From Diphasiastrum complanatum (lineage: Eukaryota > Streptophyta > Lycopodiopsida > Lycopodiales > Lycopodiaceae): a stretch of DNA of 64,000 nt. Below, piece by piece: positions 1-12,640 of this stretch. Location: NCBI GenBank assembly GCA_029204225.1, contig CM055106.1, positions 48,249,337 to 48,313,336 on the forward strand, read 5' to 3'. A program made the position numbers and the translations under genes. The first letter of the stretch is position 1, and every line of letters begins with the position of its first letter. Under the pieces are notes generated by a model that had not been told where the DNA came from, made no database searches, and saw only the letters and a list, made by a program, of their open reading frames with translations.

Positions 1-131
1 CTGTGAGTATGAACTTGGGGATTGTTTCGTGGAGGATATTGATGTGATGGGTTCCGTGAAGCAAATTGGTTTCTAGGAGGCTGGTATTGTCCTCCTGATT
101 GGTCGTGATGCTGGTTTCTTGGATTGTAGCA

Positions 132-1016
132 ACAATAAAAAGAGGAATGGCCCACGAAGTCACATATTTTGCATTTAATCAAAGAGGTATCTAGTACCGG
201 TTGATAAGATGGGCATTCATTTCTAGTGTGTGCACCCCTACAATGAGGGCACCATGTATTGTCACGTCTATGAAATACCTGGTCAGTGGGTAACTAGCCA
301 GTGGGTAACTAGCCTGACATGGAACTTTGTATATACTTCAAGGTGTTTTGAAACTCCTTCATAAGTTTCTCCATTTGTTGTTGGTGTTGCTGGTTAAGTG
401 ACTCCATATGAGATTTCCACTGTTGTTCTCGAGTTTCGTCGTTTGGTCTAGATTCATGGACATCATGGTGTGCTCTTCGTTCTCTAGGTTCATCAACATC
501 TGATCCCTCGTCCTCTTCTCGGATGGTGTCAGACATGGCTTGTTTTAATGATATGTATTTATCATTAGATCTGAGTTCACGTTTGATCCATCTGGGAAGT
601 CCGACTAGAAACTAGATGATGAGCATTGACTCCGTGGGTTGTTCTTGTACCTGACTTTTTAAGCGTTTAAATCTTTCAATATAGTCACGTACTTTCTCAT
701 CCTTTGTCATTTTGATATTACTTAGTTTGACAAAGGGACTCTCGATCACATGAAATGGTTTGAATCGCTTGATGAAGGATTCTTTCAAGAGAGACCAATC
801 ACGATTATCTTCATGATCCAGGTTGAAGAACCATTCACGTGCTCGATCGATCATGGTCATCAAGAAAAGTTGTATCATGGCTTCGGGAGATGGCTCACCA
901 TATACATCGCAAACAATCTCAAAGACTTGGAGAAATCTTTGAGGGTCTAAATTCTAGCTTGGGTGTGCATTTTTCAGTACGAGGAACGTGGTTGGCAAAA
1001 GCCCCATTTAAGTGGG
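132..1016 (-). pseudogene. Ty3/gypsy gag remnant
   Basis: This is a decayed gag gene encoding a retrotransposon capsid/nucleocapsid protein. The minus-strand frame contains the retrotransposon gag signature: AREWFFNLDHED (about 820-860), then a block with FIKRFKP and a helix-rich stretch. It continues in the same frame through an acidic/Gln-rich linker (309-536) to a zinc knuckle of exact CX2CX4HX4C spacing at 132-173. A second, degenerate knuckle (CX2CX3HX4C) lies just before it. In-frame stops at 309-311, 612-614 and near 957 break it, so no single product can be made. Further in-frame gag-like sequence (DPQRFLQVFE) runs up to about 950, and the 5' end is not defined. Retrotrans_gag family is clear; the clade within Ty3 is not. 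Confidence 0.85.
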
Positions 1017-2099
1017 CCAATTAAGTGAATTCTTGCATGAGAAGACTCAACAACATGAAATTGTGGTCGGTTGTAGGCAACTTCAACTCTCATAGGCTCC
1101 CATATCTCTTTCTTGATTTCTTATCTCTGGAATCCAGGTGTTTCTACCCATTACAAGCGGTTGGCTCTTTAAATATGATCTTCTTAATTCAAAGCCAGAT
1201 CAAGCAGAAGGATATGGGTTTGTTGTAGTATGTTTCCCAGCTTGTCAGTGGGAAGCTTGGGTAGCGTTCACTCCAGTTGCAAGCACACAATCAAACATGC
1301 AACTTAAACTATTCATCTACAGATTTGCAACAAATACTGATGAATTTCAATCGGTTCTTGCTAATGTCTACTTATGAAACATTAGAAAAACAAACAAGAT
1401 ACTCAATTTAAACTACATATCAACATAACTGAAAGCAATAAACAAGAAACCGATTACTAAACAACATATTGAAAGTCCAAGGATCAAGAAACACTCATTT
1501 CTTGATTCTTGGACAGCCCAAGAACATCAAGAACTGGAATGTCAAGGATATGCAAGATTTACTCCACAAATCCAGCCTGTTTAGTTTACTTGTATGCTGA
1601 AATATACATTAAAAATATGGAACAAGAGATCTAATCCACAATACAAGACGAAAGAGCGCAAGAAATTACTCTAATTCCACAACTATTCCACAACCACACT
1701 CAAAGGAATGGAAGGGCATGCTCATAATAGAATCACTCAAGAAAACCATTATGAACAAGGAGCTTAAAAAATGACAAGAACTCGTGGAAGATCTTCTTAT
1801 TAAAATCAAGAGCAAATTGACAATACATGTAAATCTCCCTCACAAGAGAGGGGAGCTCTTAAATAAACTAAGAGGCTGCCCATGTGGAGCCTAAGTGGCA
1901 GTTCCACAATTTACAAATTCCAAGTGGAATTAGCTCGTCCACTAGAGAAGACATCAGGTAAGCATAATTTGTGGATGATAATTGGGATGACACTCAAGGA
2001 GATGCTACAGTGACAAAATTTCCAAAATTCACACGTGTGGGGAATGTCCACAAGAGTGACTGATCTTAATTAAGCTTTGTGATTGGCACTATAACCTGA
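1017..2099. other. no gene seen
   Basis: AT-rich sequence without a credible reading frame. It may hold the 5' leader of the adjacent minus-strand Ty3 element, but no primer-binding site or LTR boundary was found. A short GA-rich run lies just beyond it at about 2247-2260. Confidence 0.5.
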
Positions 2100-2800
2100 T
2101 TCTAGATTGATCAACAAAATCTAGTTCAAAAGAAATGGCTAATCCACAATCTAGCATGCTAATCAACAGAATATAATAGCAATGAATCAAAGAATGAATA
2201 AAAATACAAGACTTTAGTGTACGAGCATTAGCCTCAACACGAGTTAGAGAGAGAGAGAGCTAGAGAGATAACAAGCAATATTTGTTTAGATCCAAAATGG
2301 CATGAGATAGCTACAAAACTTTGGTTCTTCATCATTCATTGTGTGGAGAGCTACACATATTTATGGAGATTGAGGTAGCTCGAGGTAGAACCATATCTAT
2401 CCATTCCAAAATGACATCTAGAGTCTATGTGACATTTGTCACTTGTCATGCATGAAATTCTACCAACTTTTTACAAGTGTACTAGTTCTAACTAGAAATG
2501 TCCAAATCATCATGCATGTGTCCATTAAACTTTGTGCATGCCTTGCATGTTACTATGGATCACTTACAATTAATGCATGTGAGTTGTCACGAGTTTCTAC
2601 AAGCATAATCATGCTAATTCTATGTCTACAAACTATATGCAAGTTGCATTTATCAAACTAGATAATACATAACCATGTAGCTCGAGTTCTATGTAGGCCA
2701 AACTTGGCATTTTGCATTAATGAGCTACATACTTGCATGGTACAACATTTGTAGCAAGCCAAGAAATCAATATGGATTGTTTTTCAATTTTAACATATAG
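2100..2800 (-). repeat. decayed copia-type LTR (minus orientation)
   Basis: Read on the minus strand, this stretch follows the same order of short blocks as the copia LTR at 55069-55738: the cytosine/thymine-rich element around the aggtagctcgag motif, a TGATGAAGAA-like block, and a block ending in CATTTTGGAT. The match is patchy and both ends are unclear. It is inferred to be an old solo or truncated LTR. Confidence 0.4.
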
Positions 2801-3834
2801 TTGCACATGTATGATACGTCATTGGATGTATAGACAATGTTTTTCAGTTCGTGCATCAATTTTTGTGTGGTGACCTAGGGACATGTCAATCCTACTTGGA
2901 GGTAGGTGGCATGGAGTGTACTTGGAAGTGGTACATATTCTGCGAGCATGGAGTTCATTACAAGGTGATGTGGATCCATCATGTCCATGGTTGTGAGCTG
3001 ACATGGATGGAGATGATTACTCAGGGAGTAATTGCTAATACTTTGGTGAGTATTCAGATGAGCTGTATGGTTATATGCACAGTGATCTCCAAGTTGGCGT
3101 CGCATGTTGTTTTTATCCATCATTATTTGGTAAGCAGGATGCATCTTGTATGGTTAGATCCAGTTGGAGTCTAGTTGCACTACAGGTGGACAAATTCTTG
3201 GAGAGTTATTAGCGGGTAATGTGTACTTGGTGATCAGATGGTACAAGGTACATTTCTAATGGAACTATCCTACCTGATATGTTATGGATCGTGGGTCAGT
3301 TGATCATCATGATTGTTGAATCTAGTATGCATTTGCGTTGGTTTGGTTGACATGTCCTTGGTAGGAGGCCTATGTATTGGTCAAATCGGAGTTGGCAATG
3401 TCAAGCATGGGAAGTTGAGCCTACATGGGATATAGGAGAGAAAAATCATTATCAGTATCTTAGGGAGATGGGCGAGCTATCCTTGTATAGCCTACATTCA
3501 TTCATTGAGTTCTTGGTAGAATCTTGTGCTTGGAGCATGAAATGGATGGGGATCAGCTTTTAGGACTTATTGCACAGGATGTCAGGGCAAAGAGTCTTGG
3601 AGCATGGCTTTTTTCGGGAGATACATCAAGGATGAGGCTTGGAGCGCTCATTGGATCGATATGATTGGTCTTGGGTGATGTATGATGGCATTTGATAGAT
3701 ATATGCTTGGACATGAGGGCATCTTCGTTACAAGTGTGGGGCCATTAGCGAAGACCTGATTTGGTGACCAATGGTGTAGCAGTGGATCTACAGGTGTCAC
3801 AGGTGCTAGTACGACAAGATATAGTTATGGGCAA
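2801..3834. other. no gene seen (host side of the Copia-D insertion)
   Basis: No recognisable protein. Composition (GT-rich, repeated catg/ggatg words) is similar on both sides of Copia-D (here and about 8792-9300), consistent with one pre-existing sequence split by that insertion. The longest open frames here are overlapping on both strands and match nothing known to me. Confidence 0.4.
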
Positions 3835-3839
3835 GCCTT
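3835..3839 (+). repeat. target-site duplication GCCTT, left copy
   Basis: GCCTT directly precedes the first base of the Copia-D 5' LTR and recurs at 8787-8791 directly after the 3' LTR. Five bases is the usual length for copia integrase. Confidence 0.8.
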
Positions 3840-4448
3840 TGTTGGAATTCGATGCTCAGCCTCAAATCCATTCAATAATGAACATCCAAAAAAACCAGAA
3901 ATAGAAGGCTCAAATTTCTAAGCAGAGGATCAAAAAATTCGATCTTGAATTTTTTCTAGAATTCCTCAATACCAGATCGACTCAAAAAAATTCTATATTT
4001 TTTGAGTCATTGTACATTTTTTGATACTTGTAAATTTTGATATTGTCGGTCTAAAATACGAACAATGACTTTGCTTGACAGTCCGCCCACTTTGTACATG
4101 CATTAACTGTAATGAGGCGGTTGTAATAGCTACAACAAAAGGTAGTTGTAGATATTTTTGTAGGATATCAATCCTAGAATCTTCATCAGAAAACTTCTTC
4201 TGATTATTCGAGTTTTTGTAACAAGAGTATTCACTCTAAATGACTGTAAGCTGAACTTATCACTCCAAGCATTGTACTCACTGTTTGATATTAATCAGAG
4301 TGCAAATTTTCAATCCTACTATTGTATTGTTTCTTTGTGCATTTGTCTGAATCATTCAATTTGAATATTCTGCTATTGTTTGTGGCGTTTCCGATCCTAC
4401 ACACACCCGTTGGAGCTTCTACTGACTACTAACCTCTCGATTTTGACA
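3840..4448 (+). repeat. Copia-D 5' LTR
   Basis: Starts TGTTGGAATTC and ends TTTTGACA, immediately followed by the primer-binding site. It aligns over most of its length with 8311-8786. A further copy of its first about 55 bases occurs at 46985-47040. Confidence 0.85.
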
Positions 4449-4460
4449 TGGTATCAGAGC
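4449..4460 (+). promoter_or_regulatory. primer-binding site (tRNA-iMet type)
   Basis: TGGTATCAGAGC directly after the LTR end; complementary to the 3' end of plant initiator methionine tRNA, used to prime minus-strand cDNA synthesis. Confidence 0.85.
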
Positions 4461-4590
4461 AAGAAGTTTAGTAATCTGTATTTTATTGTGGATTATCAAG
4501 TCTTGTTTCTATCAAGATGTTGTTCTAGCAAGCGTGCAACCAACAGTACCTTGAAATCATTGTTTCTACCAATGATCTCGCTCAAATAGA

Positions 4591-7500
4591 ATGGATTCGT
4601 CTTCAAGTTCTTCTCTAATCAACATAGTCAATGGAAGCAACTACCATCTATGGAAACTCAAAATGAAGGTCATACTACTAGCCAAGGAACTGTGGGACAT
4701 CGTTGATGGCACATAAGTTAAACCTGAAGGTGATGCAGCCACTATCACCAAATGGAGGCTGAAAGATGACAAGGCTTTTTTCATGATCACTCTCAACATC
4801 AAACACAATCAAATCAATCACATAAGAGCTGTTCAGAATGCTAAGAGTGCATGGGACATCCTAGCAACACTCTACGATATCAGGGACGTCTCCTCCAAAC
4901 TCCATTGAGGAAGAAATTCTTCACCTTGAGAATGTCTGAAGCAACAAGTGTTTCAAACCATATCAACAACTTTCAAAATCTTATGGACCAGATGACTGCA
5001 ATTGGCTCAATCATTGAAGATACCGATGCTATTATGACTCTATTATCGAGTCTTCTTGAGGCCTATGAAAATTAAGTCCTAGTAATTTCGATTTAGGAAA
5101 ACATCACCCTTTTCAAGAGTGATCTCATTATTTCAACAAGAAGAGGTTAGAAGATCCGCAACCTCCTCAGGCACAGGGTCGGATCCTCAAGCTCCATATT
5201 TCAAAAATCAAAAGTTCAGATCCAAAAAAAAAGAGCAATATGCAGTCAGGATCGAATTTTGACTCAGGCTCAAATTTTGGCTCTGGGTCGAATTCAGGCT
5301 CTAGGTCGAATCCGAATTTTTCATTTTTCCAACCAAAGCATAAACTTTTCTACATATACTGCAAGAGAACTAGACATCAGATCAAGGACTATAGAATTTA
5401 AAATTCAACAATGAGAAGAAGAAGTAGTTCCAACAATAAGCAAATTCTACCTCAACCAGTTTTTTGATACAACAACAAGAGAAAGATGAAGCAGCCTTTA
5501 TGACCAAGGTCGGAGAACAACATGATATCGATTCCTGGTATCTCGATTATGGAGCAACTCAACACATGGCTCGCCATCAAGACTGGTTCAAAGATTATAA
5601 ATCTTGCACCCACTCTTGAGTTGTGCAACTTGGAGACAACTCATCACATTCTATTCGAGGTGAAGGAACAATCAGAATCAAATTTCAGAAAGGTGAAGTC
5701 AAGTTGCTATCCAACATTCTCCACATTCCATATTTGACCAAGAATCTGCTCTCAAATAGCATAATCACTGATTCAGGTTAGAGGGTCGAATTCGATACAA
5801 CTGGTTGCACCATCCTTGACAAAACTCAAAAAGTTCTAGCTTTCGAGAGAAGAACTGGAAATCTCTACAAACTCAGCCATTGTCATTCTTCCAACAATCA
5901 AGCTCTTCACACCCCAGCTTCTGAATCATCTGATATGCTTTGGCATTTTAGATTAGTCCATCTGAAGTTCAATAGTATTCAACAAATGTTGACTCATAAA
6001 CTAGTACAAGATCCGCCTTCTGTCAAAAAGCCAACTTCTCCATGTAAAAGCTGTATAATCAGAAAGCATGCTAAAAGTCCTTTAATTTCTGACTCAGTTC
6101 ATACTTCCAAAGGCCTGCTAGATCTTATACATAGCGACATCTGTGGCCCGATGCAGACTACTTCCAAAGGAGAAGCTCTATACCTCCTAACCTTCATCGA
6201 TGACTTTTATCGAAGGACTACAACCTATTTTCTGAAGAACAAATCAGAGGCATTCAAGTTCTTCATGCAGTTCAAGGCATCTGCTGAAAATCAGACCCAG
6301 AGGAAGATCAAAGCTCTATGCACAGATGGAGGGGGAGAATTTATCTCCACCGAAAGGAGTTCTGCAAGGCCAACAGATTATATCAACAATTCACAACGAG
6401 CTACTCACCTCAGTAGCTGAACGGAAGAATCAGACACTCATCAAAAGTGCCAAGAGCATATTGGCCCATGCCTCTCTTCCAAAGAAAATTTGGGTGGAAG
6501 CTGTTTCCAGCGGCCGCCTACCTACAAAATCGATCCATCACCAAAGTCCTAAATGGCAAGACACCTTATGAGGTGTGGACAGGATCGAAACTAGCACTCA
6601 AGAATATCAGAGTATTTGGTTGCATTGCTTATGTTCAGATCCTTGATAATCTCATAAAGAAGTTGAATGACAAAAGAACAAAATCGATTTTCGTTGGCTA
6701 TTCCCCATATCACAAGGCATACAAGCTCTACAATATGGAAACAGAGAAATCATTCACGAGCATAGATGTCATTTTTGTGGAAGATCTATTTATTAACTAC
6801 AAAGGAAAAGCTCAAGAATTTTTCGGTAAATTATCGAAGAAATTTTTGATCCATGTATCGAAAAAGGCTCCAGGATCGAAAATCAGAAAATCGATACAAA
6901 CTCGAAAAATCAGCCAAGAAGATCAAATCGACCAAGATAGCCTCCATCTAGATTTATGAACGATGCAGCTTGCTACTTCGTATAGGAACCAAATACAGAT
7001 TCGGAGGTGATGTCTACACCTAATGCTGAATTCGATTCTCTGATAGAGAATCAAACATGGATAGTCACTGAGGTGCCATAGGGAAGAAATCTGATTCCAT
7101 GAAAGTCGATATTCAAGGCGAAGTATGATGCTGAAGGAAGGTTGAATCGATACAAAGCCAGGCTGGTCACCAAAGTCTATTTCTAGATTCCATATTTGGA
7201 CTATTCTGAGACCTTCAGCCTAGTTGTCAGGCATGCTTTGATCCGTTTGCTACTCTCCTTTGCAGCTGCAGCATATCTCGCAGTTCATCAAATGGATGTC
7301 CAAATGCTTTTCCTCAATGAGACCATTAAAGAGGAAATCTTTATGTCACAACCAAAAGGATACGAGCTGAGCGGAAAGCAACACCTTGTGTGCAAAATTC
7401 ACAAGGCACTCTATGGGCTGAAACAATCACCCAGGGCCTGGTTCCAGAAAATAAATACATTCCTTATTGAGAATGTTTTCATTCAAATTCAGCAGACTCA

Positions 7501-8310
7501 AATGTCTACTTAAAATCTGTATCAAATTTCTTCATCATCATCACTCTCTATGTGGATGATACACTATTATTCATTAACAATATGAATCTGATGAAGGAAA
7601 CAGAATGCATGCTGGCCAAGGAGTACAAAATGATTGATATGGGTCCAGGCCACTATTGTCTCGAAATTGAAATTTTTTGAATTCGATCCAACCATCTAAT
7701 TTTCATCAGCCAACAGAGATATCTCACAAATGTGCTGGAAAAGTATGGAGGGAATGGCCAACTGCAAATCTAGTCTCTTTCCACTCGACCCTAGACTGAA
7801 GCTGTCAAAAGAACAATCTTCTCAAATCGAGACAGAAAAAGAGGAGACTCAAGCAATATCCGTTTCACTCCAACATCGACTCACTGATGTATTCAATGAC
7901 CTGTACTCGACCTGACATTGCATATTCGATCAGTTCACTCAATCACCAGTATCAAATACAGGTCTAACCCATTGGAAAGCGCTCACAAAGGTCATGAAGT
8001 AAATCCAGACAACCAAACATCTTACCATTTGTTATGGAGGCAACCAACCTGCCAACATACTTGAAGGATACACAGATGCAGATTGGGCAGAGAATATCGA
8101 TACCAGAAGATTGACTTCTAGATTTGTATTTTTATACAATCAAGGCCCAATCTCTTGGAACAACCGAAAGTAGACCTCTATAACATTATCATCAACCGAA
8201 TCAGAATACATTGCTGCCATGAATGCTACAAAGGAGACAATTTGGTTGAGGCACCTGCTAGCAGAAATCGACCTTGCATAGTCATATCCAACGACCATCT
8301 TTTGTGACAA
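4591..8310 (+). pseudogene. Copia-D gag-pol polyprotein, broken
   Basis: Starts with a Ser-rich Met (4591) followed by the copia gag opening NYHLWKLKMKVIL. The protease region at about 5520-5600 reads LDYGATQHM where LDSGATxHM is expected, so the catalytic Asp is kept but the next Ser is Tyr. The GAG-pre-integrase zinc finger (His, His, Cys-x2-Cys) is at 5935-6080, the integrase core follows to about 6430, and the integrase C-terminal part is at 6447-6800. Reverse transcriptase is at about 7130-7680, including QMDVQMLFLNE and LYVDD. RNase H lies at about 7920-8310 and is truncated. Stops and frameshifts occur in every domain. The family assignment is certain; the element cannot act on its own. 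Confidence 0.85.
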
Positions 8311-8786
8311 CTTCGATATCGGATCGACTCGAAAAAATTCTATATTTTTTGAGTCATTGTACATTTTTCAATACTTGTAAATTTCGATACCGTCGGTCTA
8401 AAATTTGACACAATGACTTCACGTTTACAGTTCGCCCACTTTGTACATGCATTAACTATAATGAGACGATTGTAATAACTACAACAAAAGATAGTTGTAG
8501 ATAGTTTTGTAGGATATCAATCCTAGAATCTTCATCAGAAAACTTCTTTTGATTATTCGAGTTTCTATAACAAGAGTTATCACCTAAACCTGTAAGCTGA
8601 AGTTATCACTTCAAGCATCACTGTTTGATATTAATCAGAGTGCAAATTTTTAGTCCTACTACTGTATCATTTCTTTGTGCATTTGTCTGAATCATTCAAT
8701 TTGAATATTCTGCTATTGTTTGTGGCGTTTCCAATCCTACATGCACCCGCTCGAGCTTCCGCTAACTAACATCTCAATTTTTGGTA
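8311..8786 (+). repeat. Copia-D 3' LTR, 5'-truncated
   Basis: Matches 5' LTR positions about 3963-4448 with scattered substitutions and small indels. The first about 120 bases are missing because of the deletion from RNase H. It ends TTTTGGTA where the 5' LTR ends TTTTGACA. Confidence 0.8.
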
Positions 8787-8791
8787 GCCTT
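8787..8791 (+). repeat. target-site duplication GCCTT, right copy
   Basis: Pairs with 3835-3839 and fixes the right end of Copia-D. Confidence 0.8.
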
Positions 8792-9940
8792 GGCATGTAT
8801 TTGATGTATTCATGTTGGTTTGCATGAATGTGTGCTTGCATGTTACCTTGTCACGAGGGTCTAGATCTGAGTCGGAGTTGTATGTGCTTATGCATTTACT
8901 ATGTCAGAAATGAAGTAGTCATTTGATATGCTCATTGACTTGTCGTTATGTCTACTAGTTGTCTATCTGGTGAGCGTATAGTTTTATGGTGGCAATAAGA
9001 TTTCCTTAGGTTGAGCCTCAGTCGCTCATTCATGTCAGCTTTACAGGTTTGTGCTTGTAAGTAATTAGTATGTACAAAGTTATTTACAATACTTACAATA
9101 CTTGCTATACATGGGGACATGTCTCGAGTTTGTCGGTCGAATTTGGCCTGCTGACCTTAGTTTGTCAGGGGGTAGGCCAGTTTTAGGACACTGTCCTTTT
9201 AGGAAGCTTGTGAATACTCTATATGTACAGTTTCTTTAGTAATACAATCAACTTTTGTTGTGCGATCTTTGAGAGCTTGTGAGGAGTGGCTTTGGTGATT
9301 GATTGATGTGATATGAATATTGCACTAGATCCTATCAGAATTTTAACTATAAGAAGATTCTATTTAGAGTAGAAACAATGTCCAAAATCTAGTTGCAGTT
9401 AGGATTTGCATTAAATCTAGCAACTTGCAAATGTAGGCCCATTTAAGAAAAAAAAGGTCTAGGATTTGAATAACACTAGAAAGATTTTAGATATGACTAC
9501 AATTTTTCAAAAAAAATTGTTTAATTGTGTCTTTTAAAAGACAATTATTTTTGTTGTTTCATCTTCTAGTCAACTTTTCCAACTTGTGACATCCAGACCA
9601 TAGGGAGGTATAGGTTTACACTGTTTTTATGCATAATGGTTTTGAACAGCAGCAATATTGCAGTAATATTCAACGTATGTTTGGAAAATGATGCTATATT
9701 CCATAGCATAATCCATCTAGCCATTGAAAAATCTAGCAGCATCATGGGAATATATACTAATACGATCGCCAAGTGAAGATCTCCTTATATCCTATTACAT
9801 GCAACCAAAAGGACAGCAGTGGAGCAAAACCACCCAACCAACAAGAAACTTCTTGTCTTCTAAAGGAGGGGATCTTGGCTTCTGAAATCAGAGATACAAT
9901 GAGGAGATGGGCAAGTTCCTACAAGATATATACTCTCCAA
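8792..9940. other. no gene seen
   Basis: Continuation of the sequence split by Copia-D, then AT-rich sequence. The part from about 9100 to 9330 has an LTR-like look (a TATATGTACAG block, TTTAGTAATACAATC, then a PBS-like CCTATCAGAATT), but no partner LTR was found. Confidence 0.35.
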
Positions 9941-9995
9941 TGAAGAAACAAAACTTTTCTATTACCAAAGCTTTGCTAGCTTTCAGCCCTCAATC
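9941..9995 (+). pseudogene. Copia-B pol 3' tail
   Basis: About 55 bases nearly identical to the end of the Copia-B reading frame at 12586-12640, lying directly before an LTR in the order pol end to LTR. It implies a former Copia-B copy to the left of the LTR at 9996. Confidence 0.7.
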
Positions 9996-10653
9996 TGACG
10001 AAAAGACATGAAGTGAAAATGTTCGTGAACATCACGAAAAGACATGAAGTGACACCCTGACAAAGAGACATGAACGCGAAAAGTTCGTGAAAGAAAATTT
10101 TTTGTGATACAGCAGAAGAAAGTTAGACGACGCGAAAGTCAGACGGCTCGAAGTGACAGGAAAATCTTTGCGACACTTTTCGACCTTCATGCTCCAAAGG
10201 ATCAAGAAGATCATGCAAGTACCAAGAAGTACAAAAAACCCTAATCTGATATGATGATGTCAGCGGAAGAGTGTTAGGACATGCCTAACCCACCTTTCTT
10301 GTAATCCGTGATTAGTTATAGATTGTTTAGTCTATCTAATCTAGTGTGCTGCTTTGAATGTATAAGATACATATAGTAGGAGATAATATATATATATATA
10401 TATATATATATACAAACTACAGAAAAGAAGTCCGCCTGTGAGCGAGACAAGTTTTGTAAGCAGGATTTACAGAGATCCAAGAAGTCCGCTAGTAAGCGAG
10501 ACATTACTCATGGGAGAGCACCGCTTCTCTCACGCCAATGCGCTGTGTGGGTCTGTCATACAGCGCACAAAAAACAAGAGGATCAATAGATGATACTGTA
10601 GCTATTACACACATATCACTCTTATTTTAGTCTGATCTTGAATGAATTATTGT
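9996..10653 (+). repeat. Copia-B LTR, truncated
   Basis: Starts TGACGAAAAGACATG, matching the LTR start at 12641. It contains the paired words tccgcct..gagcgagac and tccgctagtaagcgagac shared with the minus-strand LTR at 35219-36403, a (TA)n run, and the block ending gaatgaattattgtc. It breaks off directly into the integrase/RT linker of the next internal region, so the LTR 3' part and the gag-integrase region are deleted. Confidence 0.75.
10386..10412. repeat. (AT)n microsatellite
   Basis: About 13 AT dinucleotides inside the Copia-B LTR; absent from the LTR at 12641, which has an internal deletion over this part. Confidence 0.95.
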
Positions 10654-12640
10654 CAAATTTGATGAGAGCAGAACGATGGCCAATGATGATTTGGTCAGTT
10701 ATGAAGTCCTTGGTAGACAATACTATGATCTACCAACTATGACAGAGGGAGCAAAGGACGAACACTCAAACAAAGATATTCGAGTCGCACCTCATTCAAG
10801 TGACGAATCAAACGAAGAAAAATTCGCAAGCCAGCCTATTGCTACAGTACCTGTATACCAAAACGGTTCCAGACCTAGCAGAGTTGATAAAGGCAAGAGC
10901 ATTGCAGTCCCAGTAGGATCTCCTAGAAGATCGACAAGAGAACGAAGAGCGCCAACAAGATTTGTGCCAGGTAGCTCAGCTTCTACACCAGAAGAGTTTT
11001 GTGGATTCAGTGGAGAACCGCAAACATTCAAGGAAGCGATTGAATGTCCAAAAAATGACAAATGGATCCAAGCCATGAACGAATAGATGGAATCCATGAG
11101 GAAAAATTAGGTATGGATGTTGCATCCATTACTATATAAGCAAAAGACTATAAAATGCAAGTGGGTATACAAGTTGAAGTACAGACCGAATGGAGATATT
11201 TCTAAATATAAAGCAATACTTGTAGCGAAGGGATTTTTTTAGAGATATGGTATTGCTATGCTGAGATCTTATCTCCTGTCATGAAACATTCGTCCCTACG
11301 TTTACTGTTTGCATATGCAGCTGTTTATGATCTTAGGATTACATCGTGGACAAGAAAACAACTTTTTGCATGGCGAGCTTGATGAGGAAGTCTACATGGA
11401 TCAACCTCCAAGCTACATTTCAAATTCACTTCCTACTTATGCATGCAGAATGCATAGGAGTATCTACGGTCTGAAGCAGTCAGCGCGGCAATGGTACAAG
11501 AAGAAAGATCAAGCCCTCAAGTCTTTAGGATTTAAGCCACTAGTTGTCAATTCTAATGTTTATGTAAGAATAACAGACGGAAATATCATCATTGTAACTG
11601 TGTATGTGGATGACACTTTGATATTTTGCGAAAGTGAAGAGCTTATTGCTGAGGTAATTATGATATCTTGAAACATTTCGAGATCATAGACCTGGGGAGA
11701 AGCCAAATGTTATCTTGGCTTACAGATTGACAAGGACTATGAGGGAGGTAAGTTGTACCTTCATTAGTCTAGATATATCTAGAAAATCCTAAAAGACTGA
11801 TGCTGAGTTGCAAGGGAGCAAATATCCCCATGCTTGTAGGAACAGTCCTGACGAATGAAGACTGTTCGAAGACTGAAGAAGAAAGAGAGTTGATGCAACT
11901 TACACCATACATGAAGCTGATCGGGTCGCTGATGTACCTTACAAATAACACACGTCCTGACATTGCTTATGCCGTATTCATGATGAGCCAATTCTGTATA
12001 AATCCAGGATCAACTCATTGGAAGATTGTGAAACGAATTTTGCAATACCTCCAAATAACGAAGGATTTTGGTTTGTGTTACTCTCATGATGTAGGATTCT
12101 AGATGCTTTCCTACAGTGATGCTAGCTGGGCATCTCTCAAGGATGACTGTGAAAGTTTCTTAGGAGGATGCACCATCACTTAGGAGCAGCAATTCTCTGG
12201 GTCAGCAAGAAGCAGACCATTGTGGCTCAGTCATCCTGCGAAGCAGAGTACGTTGCAACAACAAAGATGGCTAATAAAATTATTTGGCTCAAACAATTCC
12301 TTGACAAACTGGGTGAAACAAAGAGCGAGCCTTTGATTTTGTAGATGGACAATACATCTGCAATACATTTGACAAAGGATCCTGCATTTCATTCAAGGAC
12401 GAAACACATCGCAATCAAGTATCACTTGATAAGGGATCTGATCGGGAAGAAGATGCCGAAGACTATCTTCATTGGAACAAAGGAGATGGTGGCTGACATT
12501 TTCACAAAGGCCTTAGACAAAGGTCTATTTGAGAAACAGAGGAGCTGTCTTGGAGTCATCAAGCTACCACGCTTTGAGAGGGAGCTGAAGAAACAAAACT
12601 TTTCTATTACCAAAGCTTTGCTAGCTTTCAGCCCTCAGTC
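10654..12640 (+). pseudogene. Copia-B1 pol, reverse transcriptase and RNase H
   Basis: 3' half of a copia polyprotein. It begins with the acidic linker between integrase and reverse transcriptase (10676-11086, ending with the conserved FKEAIECPKNDKWIQAMNE block). The RT follows with KCKWVYKLKY (about 11155), a FLHGELDEEVYMDQP block (about 11360) and VYVDDTLIF (about 11610). RNase H spans about 12100-12640, with MDNTSAIHLTKDPAFHSRTKH near 12345. There is a stop just before RT (11084-11086), frameshifts around 11330 and 11670-11790, and stops near 12100 and 12180. Gag, protease and integrase are missing. A closely related copy is at 21936-25670. Confidence 0.85.

Larger units (their letters stand above)
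3840..8786 (+). mobile_element. Copia-D, complete but dead Ty1/copia element
   Basis: A full LTR-internal-LTR unit bounded by GCCTT duplications. Order is LTR, tRNA-iMet primer-binding site, gag, protease, integrase, reverse transcriptase, RNase H, LTR, the Ty1/copia order (integrase before reverse transcriptase). The 3' part has a deletion that fuses the RNase H region, just after its Cys-Asp-Asn motif, to a point about 120 bases inside the 3' LTR. The polypurine tract and LTR start on that side are therefore gone. Many stops and frameshifts show it is old. Confidence 0.85.

Noticed and set aside
2819-3174. Opposing His- and Met-rich open frames of 60-107 codons
   Set aside because: They overlap on both strands, have no recognised motif, and lie in non-coding flank of the Copia-D insertion.
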